From Pedobacter sp. D749 (GTDB taxonomy: Bacteria; Bacteroidota; Bacteroidia; Sphingobacteriales; Sphingobacteriaceae): a stretch of 64,000 nucleotides of DNA. The stretch lies in contig NZ_CP079218.1 of NCBI RefSeq assembly GCF_019317285.1, positions 5,084,001 to 5,148,000 of the forward strand. The letters are read 5' to 3'. The notes below the pieces were generated by a model. That model was not told the DNA's origin. It saw only the letters and a program-made list of their open reading frames with translations, and made no database searches. Positions 28,489 through 35,769 of the stretch are shown one piece after another (position 1 is the stretch's first letter; each line of letters begins with the position of its first letter). The translations under genes and the position numbers were made by a program.

Positions 28489-28569
28489 GGTCCCGTAGTT
28501 CAACGGATACCCGCCTGAACGAGGTAGTCGGGCAGGGAATAGAAGTTTTCTAAACTTTAGATATGAGTT
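28489..28569 (+). pseudogene. Interrupted tRNA-Arg relic (5' three quarters)
   Basis: Apart from a 27-base insertion at 28,510-28,536 in the D-arm, these bases are identical to the first 54 bases of the intact tRNA at 28,799 save one change. That change is in the first anticodon base, so the relic reads TCT where the intact gene reads CCT. The T-arm and 3' acceptor strand are missing. The tail of the relic (ATGAGTT) is the start of the GIY-YIG gene. Confidence 0.8.
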
Positions 28570-28808
28570 ACTTTGCCTATGTAATTAAAAGTGTACACTT
28601 TGATTATTTTTATAAAGGACATTATGAAGATTTAGATAAACGATTAAAAGAGCACAACGCAGGTAAGACTAAGTCAAATAAGGCTTATCTCCCCTTCATA
28701 ATTTTTTACTATGAAGAATTTCCAACAAGGAATGAAGCAATTAAAAGAGAAAAATATTTTAAATCTGCTTCAGGAAGGCGATATTTGAAAAATAAAATGG
28801 TCCCGTAG
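28563..28808 (+). CDS. Small GIY-YIG nuclease-domain protein inserted at a tRNA gene
   Basis: An 81-residue protein made of little more than one GIY-YIG domain. AYVIKS stands for GIY and FYKGH for YIG (diverged). A conserved Arg lies in LDKRLKEHN, and the metal-binding Glu in RNEAIKREKYF. The C-terminal SASGRRYLKNK is typical of the short UPF0213-like proteins. The start ATG lies within the tRNA-like relic and the stop TAG within the first 10 bases of the intact tRNA, so the gene exactly fills the space between two tRNA copies. It could nick or cut DNA at the tRNA locus. That role is inference, and it may have no role beyond its own spread. Confidence 0.8.
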   Translation: MSYFAYVIKSVHFDYFYKGHYEDLDKRLKEHNAGKTKSNKAYLPFIIFYYEEFPTRNEAIKREKYFKSASGRRYLKNKMVP

Positions 28809-28870
28809 TTCAACGGATAGAATAGAAGTTTCCTAAACTTTAGATATGAGTTCGATTCTCGTCGGGACCA
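28799..28870 (+). tRNA. tRNA-Arg(CCT)
   Basis: The 72-base gene folds fully. Acceptor GGTCCCG pairs with CGGGACC, D-stem GTTC with GAAT, anticodon stem GAAGT with ACTTT around loop TTCCTAA (anticodon CCT, reading AGG), and T-stem ATGAG with CTCGT around TTCGATT. The discriminator is A and no CCA is encoded. The first 10 bases overlap the end of the GIY-YIG gene. Confidence 0.92.
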
Positions 28871-28893
28871 CTACAAACATCAACAAAATGTAT

Positions 28894-28934
28894 AAAAGGC
28901 TGTAAGTTTAATGTTTACGGCCTTTTGTTTTTTA
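28894..28934 (+). terminator. Terminator of the tRNA-Arg transcript
   Basis: Stem AAAAGGCTGTAA / TTACGGCCTTTT (one G-T pair) followed by GTTTTTT. Confidence 0.8.
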
Positions 28935-29180
28935 CAAACTTTCAGAAAATATATTATTCTCCAATGAAAGTGAAAAAATGAGTTTTTTGTTAAACTGCCT
29001 CATCTTTTTGGTTTGGTATTTAGCGGCCTCGATCATCTTCAATGTGCAGTGCTAAAGGCAGCATAACTGGTCTAACAAAATCAGAACAACGAAATGGTTG
29101 CTAAAAACCTTTAAACCTTCATCGGCCGTGCAACCATTTGGCCATCTCCAGCGTCCTATTCAAAACCTCCAAACCAGCAC

Positions 29181-30311
29181 ATGAAAAAAGCAAGCCTGTT
29201 TTTAATCTTTCTGATACATTTATCTTTCTGCTTTGCACAAAAAAAGAATAGCAAAGTAGCCAGCGATAACAGGTTGAAAAGTCAGCTAGATTCACTGGTA
29301 GAACAATCTGCCTCAATATTTATGAAAAATAATGGCAGGGTTGGCATGTCTATTGGGGTTATTCAAAACGGAACACCATATCTCTACAATTATGGCTCCA
29401 CCCGATTAGACAGACCTGTATTGCCAACGGCAAATACGGTCTACGAACTTGCGTCTATTACCAAAACCTTTGGCGCTGCCTTACTTGCCCAGGCCGTTCT
29501 CGAAAAAAAGGTGACCCTTAATGATGATATCCGCAAGTACCTTAAAGAAGATTATCCCAATCTAAATTATAACGGAACACCAATCACCCTCCTGAACCTG
29601 GTCAACCTTACTTCCGGACTACCTAACTGGATGCCAGAAAAAGACCTGTTCTCAAAGGCCCATCCAGATTCGATACCATTTATCTTAGATTCGGTACACT
29701 CGGTTTATAGCAGGCAAAACCTTTACAGGGATTTGCACAACGTTAAATTACAAGTAATGCCCGGAAGCGTTAGCCGCCACTGTAATACAGCCGCCCAGCT
29801 GCTTGGTTATATCATGGAAGAAGTATACCAGGATTCTTTTGAGAATCTTTTGAAAATATATATATGCCGGCCGCTTAAAATGAAAAATACTTTACTCTTG
29901 GGGCCGGGAAAGTTGCCCCGTGAAATGGCAAAAGGTTACGACGGCAAAGGACGCCAGATGCCTGTGATTAATTGGGAGGCTTTACGGGTGGCAGCCAGCA
30001 TTGCCTCTACCAGTTCGGATATGTTAAAGTACATGGCTTTCCAGCTCAACGAAGAAAACCCTGCGGTTAAGTTAGCCCACCAGCCAACCTTTGGAAAGGT
30101 GGAAGATGGGGCAATTGCCCTGAACTGGAAAATCAAAAAAACAGGCACCGGTAAACGCAGCATCTCTCATACTGGCGGAAGCTTAGGCTTTAGCAGTTAT
30201 ATGGTCTACTACCCGGAGTTGAATTCAGGCATTGTTTTGCTTTCTAACCAGGCAGATCCATCCACCCAAACCGACCTGATAGCCCTTGCAGATAAAATTA
30301 TACATCCATAA
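29181..30311 (+). CDS. Serine hydrolase of the beta-lactamase/DD-peptidase-like family
   Basis: A 376-residue exported protein with a signal peptide (about 1-19, cut before QKKNSK) and a class C beta-lactamase-like domain. The catalytic SxxK is S92-ITK95, and the third motif is HTG at 330-332. The middle motif, usually YxN, is here H200-C-N202 (after PGSVSR), so the general-base Tyr is replaced by His. The preceding LVNLTSGLPNWMP and following LLGYIMEEV segments are typical, so the alignment is secure. Such proteins hydrolyse esters or D-amino peptides in the periplasm, but the substrate here is unknown and the changed motif may alter activity. Confidence 0.86.
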   Translation: MKKASLFLIFLIHLSFCFAQKKNSKVASDNRLKSQLDSLVEQSASIFMKNNGRVGMSIGVIQNGTPYLYNYGSTRLDRPVLPTANTVYELASITKTFGAALLAQAVLEKKVTLNDDIRKYLKEDYPNLNYNGTPITLLNLVNLTSGLPNWMPEKDLFSKAHPDSIPFILDSVHSVYSRQNLYRDLHNVKLQVMPGSVSRHCNTAAQLLGYIMEEVYQDSFENLLKIYICRPLKMKNTLLLGPGKLPREMAKGYDGKGRQMPVINWEALRVAASIASTSSDMLKYMAFQLNEENPAVKLAHQPTFGKVEDGAIALNWKIKKTGTGKRSISHTGGSLGFSSYMVYYPELNSGIVLLSNQADPSTQTDLIALADKIIHP

Positions 30312-30660
30312 ATTAATTTCCCTGCCTCCCAGGCCAGATTAGTTTCTTATATGAAAGTATACCTTATAGGGTATACTGAATATGAGAGTGAGAAATCACT
30401 TTGTCGATAATGCGTAAACAACCAATTAAAATGAGCATCGCCATAATTTAAATAAAGCTGCCAGCTAGGGATAAGTATAACCTCATCCACATGCTTTGTG
30501 TGCTTTCAGCTTATACAATGAATACCCATTCGTCTATAAATTACAGGCGTTGGTCTGGCGGTTACCGATGCTGGTATAATACCAGGTTTTTGCCTGAAAC
30601 GTTTGATGGGCAGCTGCGTCTTAATATCAAACAATAGCAAAAAACTAAAATATAAAAGAT
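30312..30660. other. Intergenic region with a 22-bp palindrome
   Basis: No gene is visible in these 349 bases. AGTATACC at 30,356-30,363 and GGTATACT at 30,370-30,377 form a perfect inverted repeat with a 6-base centre, shaped like a dimeric repressor operator, about 280 bases before the DUF2807 gene. Confidence 0.45.
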
Positions 30661-31272
30661 ATGAAAACCTTAGCAAAAACATTATTCGCAGCAGCATTAA
30701 CAGCAGTATTATTTACCTCATCAGCCATGGCAACTATTGCCGCTGAGCCCGTTAAAAAAGAAACAAAAACTCCTTCCTTATCAACGTTCAACCGGATCTG
30801 GGTGAGCGGGAACGTGAAAATCGTTTTAACACAAGGTAATAAGCAAAATGTAGAAGGTGCCGTCAACTACGATGCTGCAAAAACCTCCCTATCAACTGAT
30901 GGAAGAACCTTATTTATCAATTCGTTAGAAACAAGTCAGGTAACATTAAATATTACCGTAAAAGATTTAGAAAGAATAGAAGCTTATGGTCAATCTGTCG
31001 TGGTAACCAGCAATAATTTCGATGTAAAATACCTTCAGTTATTTTTAAACCAAAGTGCTACAGCAAAAATTAAAACTACAGCAGGCAGTTTATATACCGT
31101 TGTTAAAGGTGATGCAGTATTAAAATTAAATGGTACTGCTGGCCAAAGTACTATGATTGTAAGCAATATAAAAAATGTAAAATTAGCTGACTTTGCCAGT
31201 CTTAAATCAGCATCCTATGCTTCTGAAGCGATGATGGAAGCCGAGCAAAATGCAATGGTTTTAGCAAAATAG
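30661..31272 (+). CDS. DUF2807 (GIN domain) exported protein
   Basis: A 203-residue exported protein. The signal peptide covers about 1-27 (cut near AMATIAAEP) and has no lipobox. The rest matches the N-terminal part of the DUF2807/GIN putative auto-transporter adhesin domain: FNRIWVSGNVKIVLTQGNKQ, then repeated short beta-strands (LERIEAYGQSVVVTSNNFD, TTAGSLYTVVKGDAVLKLNG) that suggest a right-handed beta-helix. The domain is short compared with the usual 200-250 residues. Similar small genes are abundant in Sphingobacteriaceae and have no known role. Confidence 0.8.
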   Translation: MKTLAKTLFAAALTAVLFTSSAMATIAAEPVKKETKTPSLSTFNRIWVSGNVKIVLTQGNKQNVEGAVNYDAAKTSLSTDGRTLFINSLETSQVTLNITVKDLERIEAYGQSVVVTSNNFDVKYLQLFLNQSATAKIKTTAGSLYTVVKGDAVLKLNGTAGQSTMIVSNIKNVKLADFASLKSASYASEAMMEAEQNAMVLAK

Positions 31273-31295
31273 AAATTTTTCTTTCGGATGAATAA

Positions 31296-31323
31296 GAGCT
31301 GCTCAATGGGGTGGCTTTTTTTG
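31296..31323 (+). terminator. Probable terminator of the DUF2807 gene
   Basis: AGCTGCT pairs with GGTGGCT (three G-T pairs) around a short loop and is followed by seven further Ts. Confidence 0.5.
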
Positions 31324-31788
31324 TAAGACAAATTCTTATTTTCATATTACTATTAATTCTTAAAGATGTTTTCCCTATGCCATGTTATTGCAGCAAGATC
31401 CGGAAAATGGATTCGTTCTTTTGGTAATATAATTTTTCTATGGATTAGGCTATTTAGTGCATAGGTATGTTTCTCGTTTTCGATTAAATGATTCGCAAGT
31501 AAAACCGTATAGTCATTGAAAGAAGTTAACTAATCCTCGACATATTCTGGATATCGCGTCTGATACTATTGAAGAAGCAGAAAAGTAAGGCAACAACAGC
31601 ATGATATGAAGCGTTGAGAGGAAGGATTATAGTTTTATAAAAAATCAAAAGGTATAAAGGGAAATCCCCTTGAGCCTTGCGGCCTGCGAAGCCCAAGTTG
31701 CACTATATCAGCATGTTTTGCTTCTATAGAAAAAAATAGTGGGGGACAGTCAAATAAATTTATTTCCCCACCTGATCATTCTTAGAGC
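31324..31788. other. Intergenic region with a possible gene remnant
   Basis: No intact gene. On the minus strand, about 31,370-31,530 encodes an uninterrupted protein-like stretch (FNDYTVLLANHLIENEKH, then ALNSLIHRKIILPKERIHF) closed by a stop and preceded, across a stop codon, by TRYPEYVED. This resembles an eroded gene end. The TRYPEY segment recalls HEPN-type proteins, but the match is too short to name it. Confidence 0.3.
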
Positions 31789-32322
31789 TTATTCGTACAG
31801 GATATTAGTTATTCCTGCCAGATTACAGTAACCAGTAGTTCCAGACGATAGGACTTTCACTTTTACCCACTCTCCCTTTTTTGCAAGCCGTTGCACTTTT
31901 TGATTACGCTTTAGCGTTTCAATAATAGGATAGGATAATCCTGGCCCTGAGCGAAGACTGATTTCTTTGAGCTTTACCGCTGATAAAGATTCAGAAACGT
32001 AACTTTTTATATTGCTCTTTTCAGCGCTTAAGGATTGCTTTTTCTGCTGACCAGATGCAGATGATCTCGGCCTGGAGCTAGATGCTTTTTTGCGGGGGCT
32101 GGAGTATACTGGGGTTTGCGATTCAACAGGTGAGCATACCCCACAGGTGCCTCCACTCGCACAGTGGGCACAACGGGAACAATTTTTACATGCCGAACAA
32201 TAAGCTGAACCAGTGCATCTTCCTAACTTGCTTTCATTGACTGTGCCAAGTGTAGATATCTTTTGGCAATTGCCAATAAAATAACAGAACATCAATGCTA
32301 TTGACAAAATAAATGCTTTCAT
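31789..32322 (-). CDS. Exported Cys-rich protein with bacterial SH3 domain
   Basis: A 177-residue protein with a signal peptide (about 1-19, cut before QKISTLG). Then comes a striking cysteine cluster with nine Cys in about 31 residues (CTGSAYCSACKNCSRCAHC, then GTCGVC), a Ser/Arg/Lys-rich linker, and a C-terminal SH3_3-type domain from about residue 115 (KLKEISLRSGPGLSYPIIET, KKGEWVKVKV, GYCNLAG). The SH3 domain probably binds peptidoglycan. The Cys cluster could bind metal or form disulfides in the periplasm. The gene is followed by no related gene and may be monocistronic. Confidence 0.78.
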   Translation of the reverse strand: MKAFILSIALMFCYFIGNCQKISTLGTVNESKLGRCTGSAYCSACKNCSRCAHCASGGTCGVCSPVESQTPVYSSPRKKASSSRPRSSASGQQKKQSLSAEKSNIKSYVSESLSAVKLKEISLRSGPGLSYPIIETLKRNQKVQRLAKKGEWVKVKVLSSGTTGYCNLAGITNILYE

Positions 32323-32392
32323 GATTTTTGTTTTAATATAACGATATAAATGCTTTTAAAGTAAAATGTAATTGAAGATATGCCTGGGTAGT

Positions 32393-32944
32393 CTATTTAT
32401 GCTGCCAGCATCTGCCACCTCCGACAACCACCCGTTTGCAATAGCCTCCGGTTTTGTTTCTTGCCCCGCAAACTGAAGAGGTTGGCGAGGTGGTTCCACC
32501 TGAACTGCTCCCACCGGTTGGGGTGGTGGAAACATAGCTGCCAAAACTTGATGTGCCGTTTCCAGAAACGATATTGTAGGAAATATCAGCACGGTTGTAG
32601 CCGAGATTTCCGTAAACGGTCTCTTCGTCCTTCAAGATATAAGCCTGAATGGTCTGATAACTTGGAATGATTGATGAAACGCTTAACTTCAGGTCAAAGG
32701 AGATTTTTTTCTCGATTTTATAAGTCCATTTGCCAATGTTGCTTGTTACCGTTTTAGTCTGATTGGTTGCATCGACGTAGGAAATATTACAGTAATCACA
32801 GGTCACCTCATAAGAAAAAATTACTGGAACTTGCTCCTGCTCTTTTACAGTTTCCTGCGTTGCTTTTTTGCAGGAGCTGTGCATTATCACGGCTAAAATA
32901 ACTAGTGCGGTAGACATTACTGATTTTTTAAAAAATGTGCTCAT
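32393..32944 (-). CDS. Lipoprotein with C-terminal DUF5763-like Cys/His motif
   Basis: A 183-residue lipoprotein with lipobox I-M-H-S-S-C-K-K. The middle is beta-rich with CDYCNISYVDATNQTK and a Gly/Ser/Thr-rich linker. The C-terminal 25 residues fit the DUF5763-type pattern C-G-A-x5-G-x-C-x8-G-x-C-x2-H, seen also in phage and exported proteins and probably a small zinc or disulfide-bonded knot. It lies 70 bases upstream of the Cys-rich SH3 gene on the same strand. Function unknown. Confidence 0.75.
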   Translation of the reverse strand: MSTFFKKSVMSTALVILAVIMHSSCKKATQETVKEQEQVPVIFSYEVTCDYCNISYVDATNQTKTVTSNIGKWTYKIEKKISFDLKLSVSSIIPSYQTIQAYILKDEETVYGNLGYNRADISYNIVSGNGTSSFGSYVSTTPTGGSSSGGTTSPTSSVCGARNKTGGYCKRVVVGGGRCWQHK

Positions 32945-33082
32945 ATTTCTGATTTGAATTAATATGAGCCAAGGTATGAGAAACTAAAAACACATCATTA
33001 CGGGTTTCCGTAAAGTTGTGATGATCCCATAGCTTAATTATAAATTCCTTGCTTGGATATCCAGGCAAGGAATTTTCAACAT

Positions 33083-33565
33083 TCAGGCGAATAGCCATTT
33101 TCTCATTACCCAATAAGCCAGGCCAAGAGCCACTACCAGCCCTAAGCAAACCGCGCCCCAGCGCTGCTTTCTGCTTTTGTCAATGTACTGCACCTTAGTT
33201 TTTAACTGTGTGCTTTCCAGAATGCTCTTTTGGTGCTGAAGCTGATGCCCGGCTTGCTGTTGCTGATGTATGATACGCCGTTTATTGGCCTTTCCACTTA
33301 CCACAACTTTTTCGGCCATACCCTCGAAACCCTTTTCAGCACTGTAGAAAAATTTCCCCAATGGTGTAATTTGCACCACATATTCGCTATTACTGGTATC
33401 AAGCAAAAGGGTGTTTCTTGTTGCCCAGCCTTGCTGATTGGTATTTTCCTCGTTATGGCTGGACGATTGAAGTTCTTGGGTATGCAAAGACTTTTTGCTT
33501 TTTAAGGCTCCGCATGCCGAAAGTACCATACAACAAGCCATCAATAGGTTCAACTCAGTTTTCAT
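33083..33565 (-). CDS. Lipoprotein with a C-terminal membrane anchor, spanin-like layout
   Basis: A 160-residue protein with an N-terminal signal and lipobox L-S-A-C-G, a Gln/Lys-rich probably coiled-coil middle (RRIIHQQQQAGHQLQHQKS), and a C-terminal transmembrane helix (WGAVCLGLVVALGLAYWV). It overlaps the CHAP gene by 11 bases. Having both a lipid anchor and a membrane helix would let one protein bridge the envelope, as unimolecular spanins do in phage lysis cassettes. That comparison is by layout only. I recognise no family. Confidence 0.7.
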   Translation of the reverse strand: MKTELNLLMACCMVLSACGALKSKKSLHTQELQSSSHNEENTNQQGWATRNTLLLDTSNSEYVVQITPLGKFFYSAEKGFEGMAEKVVVSGKANKRRIIHQQQQAGHQLQHQKSILESTQLKTKVQYIDKSRKQRWGAVCLGLVVALGLAYWVMRKWLFA

Positions 33566-34118
33566 TACCCTCTCCTTTCTTATTGATCCAATCGGCGAAG
33601 TATTTGATGGCTTTTACTGACCTCCGTTTCCGGTACACCCCATCTCCTTCTCTACTACCTTCCATATTGGTATTCCCTTCTATGGTAATGAGCCAATCGC
33701 CTTCCTGCCGCTCCACAAACCCACAGTGGGCTATGCGCTTCAGGTGGCTGAAGTAGATGCCGAATACTACTGCGGGGCGTATCTGTTCGGTGCGTTTATC
33801 GAATGGAAATAAGGCCGGGCTCCAGGGGGTACGTGGTGCAGCGTAGCCGGCCTGGCTAAAAACCCAACTTACAAAAGCCGCACACCAGGGGCTGCCCTGT
33901 TCAACACCTGTATAACGCAGGTATGCAGCTACCCGCGGCCCATCGTTGTGTCCGGAAAGTTCGCGCACACCTACTTCGTTTTTTGCAATGCACAACAGCT
34001 TTGCCCTATCGGGCATGGCCGTGTTCGGCGCCTGGTTTATGTTATCGCGGCCAGGCAGGCTATGCCCGCTAACAAGAGCAAAGCAAACGATGCCAAAAAA
34101 AATCTTAACTGTTGCCAT
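33555..34118 (-). CDS. CHAP-domain peptidoglycan hydrolase
   Basis: A 187-residue exported enzyme likely to be an amidase or endopeptidase acting on peptidoglycan. Signal peptide about 1-19, then a CHAP-like core with the nucleophile Cys79 (GSPWCAAFVSWVF), His131 (RIAHCGFVE) and a third polar residue in EGNTN at about 147-151. AKNEVGVRELSGHNDGPRV precedes the catalytic Cys as in many TIGR02594-type proteins. It overlaps the membrane protein gene upstream by 82 bases and the lipoprotein gene downstream by 11, an arrangement like a phage lysis cassette. Confidence 0.82.
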   Translation of the reverse strand: MATVKIFFGIVCFALVSGHSLPGRDNINQAPNTAMPDRAKLLCIAKNEVGVRELSGHNDGPRVAAYLRYTGVEQGSPWCAAFVSWVFSQAGYAAPRTPWSPALFPFDKRTEQIRPAVVFGIYFSHLKRIAHCGFVERQEGDWLITIEGNTNMEGSREGDGVYRKRRSVKAIKYFADWINKKGEGNEN

Positions 34119-34411
34119 GATGTGAGTTGTTTAAATCGTAAAACCATATCTGTTAAATTAAGCAGGCCCAGGCCGAGCCAAAAGCGGTACAAAAGCCACC
34201 AGGAGATTTGCATTAGTGCCACGTAACACAACAGGCCAAGTAAAAGCAGCTGCCAAATGCCTGCATCGAGCAAGGCTGCGGTAGGTTCGAAGGTTCTTAA
34301 TAAATTAGGGAGTGTAAGCCAGCCTAAAATTAAGATGGTGGCCAGCATCAGTTTTTCGAGTATTTGCCTTTTCGGTATTAGCGCCGTTAAAGCCAGTTTT
34401 AATGTTTTCAT
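34037..34411 (-). CDS. Small polytopic membrane protein (holin-like position)
   Basis: I start this at the ATG at 34,411 (MKTLKLALTALIPKRQ), giving 124 residues rather than 137. It has three hydrophobic spans (LMLATILILGWLTLP, LLLLGLLCYVALM, FFLASFALLLLAGIACL). The coding overlap of 82 bases with the CHAP gene argues for coupled expression. Its size and spans would suit a holin feeding the hydrolase outward, but no holin family is recognised. It may be an unrelated membrane protein. Confidence 0.62.
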   Translation of the reverse strand: MKTLKLALTALIPKRQILEKLMLATILILGWLTLPNLLRTFEPTAALLDAGIWQLLLLGLLCYVALMQISWWLLYRFWLGLGLLNLTDMVLRFKQLTSWQQLRFFLASFALLLLAGIACLAAIT

Positions 34412-34474
34412 ATCTTTTCGGTTAAATAGCCCAAACCTGCAACATTGCATGGTTTGGGCGGGTTATGAATTAAA

Positions 34475-35113
34475 CTAAGGAATGGTATAGGTACCCAGGT
34501 ACTGGCTGTTTGCCACGGCCATGGCATCGCGTTTCACTGCAAAAGCCCACCCATGAAAAACATCACCACTAAAGCCGGCGCCAATTACCGCGGTGTAAGT
34601 CATTGCGGCGCGCTGCGCGTCTTCGTAAACCAGGTACATGCTTTTGGTAGCGTTAAAAAGCACTACTGTAAGCACATCATCGGTATATGAATTATAGCGG
34701 TTTAAAATGCTCTGCCAGTTCAGTACCAGATCTGCACCTTGCAGGGCTGCATTAAGGCCATGGAAAACCGAGAGCGAACCTTTACTAAGCACCACCTGCG
34801 AAAAATCGATCACAAAATCCGGGTAGCTACCGCTAACCGCCTGGTTTAAGAAGATTTTTACCGCTGCATTGTAGCCTGTAATTTTGTTCAGCTGTTTATC
34901 TTTAAAGCCAATGTTTAAAATGTCTTTAATAGGGCTCAGGTAGAGCGGGGCAAGGGAAAATTTGCTGCGTTGCGCCAGCTGCTTGTTGGTAGTGGGTTTA
35001 CTGCTTTTTTTGGACAGGCCTTTCATGTAATCTATGCTGCGCCAGTTGCTGCCAATTACACTGCCTACTTTACCCGAGAATGCGCCATTTGCGCCTTTTG
35101 AATAAGTTGCCAT
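34475..35113 (-). CDS. DUF6266-family protein
   Basis: A 212-residue cytosolic-looking protein that matches the DUF6266 family of Bacteroidota: start GANGAFSGKVGSVIGSNWRS followed by TNKQLAQRSKFSLAPLYLSP. The C-terminal part is rich in aromatic and small residues (GFSGDVFHGWAFAVKRD). Members occur in many paralogues next to small exported or phage-like genes, and their function is not known. The start resembles phage structural proteins, but that is only an impression. It lies 63 bases upstream of the membrane-protein gene and may head that operon. Confidence 0.78.
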   Translation of the reverse strand: MATYSKGANGAFSGKVGSVIGSNWRSIDYMKGLSKKSSKPTTNKQLAQRSKFSLAPLYLSPIKDILNIGFKDKQLNKITGYNAAVKIFLNQAVSGSYPDFVIDFSQVVLSKGSLSVFHGLNAALQGADLVLNWQSILNRYNSYTDDVLTVVLFNATKSMYLVYEDAQRAAMTYTAVIGAGFSGDVFHGWAFAVKRDAMAVANSQYLGTYTIP

Positions 35114-35225
35114 AATTTTTGTTTTTTAAGTGAAAAAATGTTTTTATAAAAGGATTTCTGTTTATACCGGTATGTTTAAATCCATGCCCCAAACCTAGCA
35201 ACCAGGCAGCATTGGCGCCTCATTT

Positions 35226-35275
35226 TGAGCTAAAATGAGCTAAATTGGACCAATTAACTCAAATAATGAGCTAAA
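35226..35275. repeat. Three direct copies of TGAGCTAAA
   Basis: TGAGCTAAA occurs at 35,226, 35,236 and 35,267, two of them followed by GGACCA, in the region upstream of the DUF6266 gene. It could be a regulator binding array. Confidence 0.55.
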
Positions 35276-35379
35276 ATGGACCATTACAGCTGGCACGTAG
35301 TGCATGGACCTGGCAGCTTGTGGCAGCCAGATTAAGGGCAGCATAACCATAACCAGTGCATCCCTTCGGCCAAACAAGG

Positions 35380-35421
35380 CCCTGGCTTTACCTTTTAGGT
35401 AATCAAAAGGTAAAGCCAGGG
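35380..35421. repeat. Perfect 17-bp inverted repeat followed by GGTAACC repeats
   Basis: Arms CCCTGGCTTTACCTTTT and AAAAGGTAAAGCCAGGG are exact reverse complements around an 8-base loop. They are followed by GGTAACC at 35,420 and 35,431 and GGTTAACC at 35,442. There is no T tract, so it is not a standard terminator. Confidence 0.8.
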
Positions 35422-35490
35422 TAACCGTGGGGTAACCCTGGGGTTAACCTGGTACGAAGAAAGGGTAAACAAAAGGTAAAGAAAGGGTAA

Positions 35491-35769
35491 TCAGATTCTG
35501 CCTTTTCGCTGGCTTTCCAGGTAGGCGGCCAGCAGATCCTTCAGGTAAAAACGATCGCCGCCAGGTAGTTTTACAGGCTTTAATGTGCCATCTTTTACCT
35601 TACGTTTGTAGGTGCTTTCGCTAATGTTTAAGTAATCTTTAACCTGCTGGCGGGTGAGTTGCGTATCAGGGTCTCCGAAAAGATCGATAAAAGTAAAGGT
35701 GAGTTGTTCTTTGTTGAGTACGAGGTAAATATTGTACATTACCTGTACCAGTGCGTCAATGTTATTCAT
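35491..35769 (-). CDS. Helix-turn-helix (excisionase/MerR-like) DNA-binding protein
   Basis: A 92-residue protein whose C-terminal half is an HTH_17-type winged helix: TRQQVKDYLNISESTYKRKV followed by GDRFYLKDLLAAYLESQ. Such proteins act as excisionases or small regulators on mobile elements in Bacteroidota, or as positional activators. It is the first minus-strand gene of the 31.8-35.8 kb cluster. The repeat-rich DNA downstream of it could contain its binding sites. Target unknown. Confidence 0.8.
   Translation of the reverse strand: MNNIDALVQVMYNIYLVLNKEQLTFTFIDLFGDPDTQLTRQQVKDYLNISESTYKRKVKDGTLKPVKLPGGDRFYLKDLLAAYLESQRKGRI

Noticed and set aside
35380..35421. Reading the 17-bp inverted repeat as a terminator
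   Set aside because: There is no T tract on either side, and it is followed by G-rich repeats, so it is listed as a repeat.
35420..35490. CRISPR-like or iteron array at the GGTAA repeats
   Set aside because: Repeat units are too short and irregularly spaced for a CRISPR, and no replication gene is nearby to support an origin.
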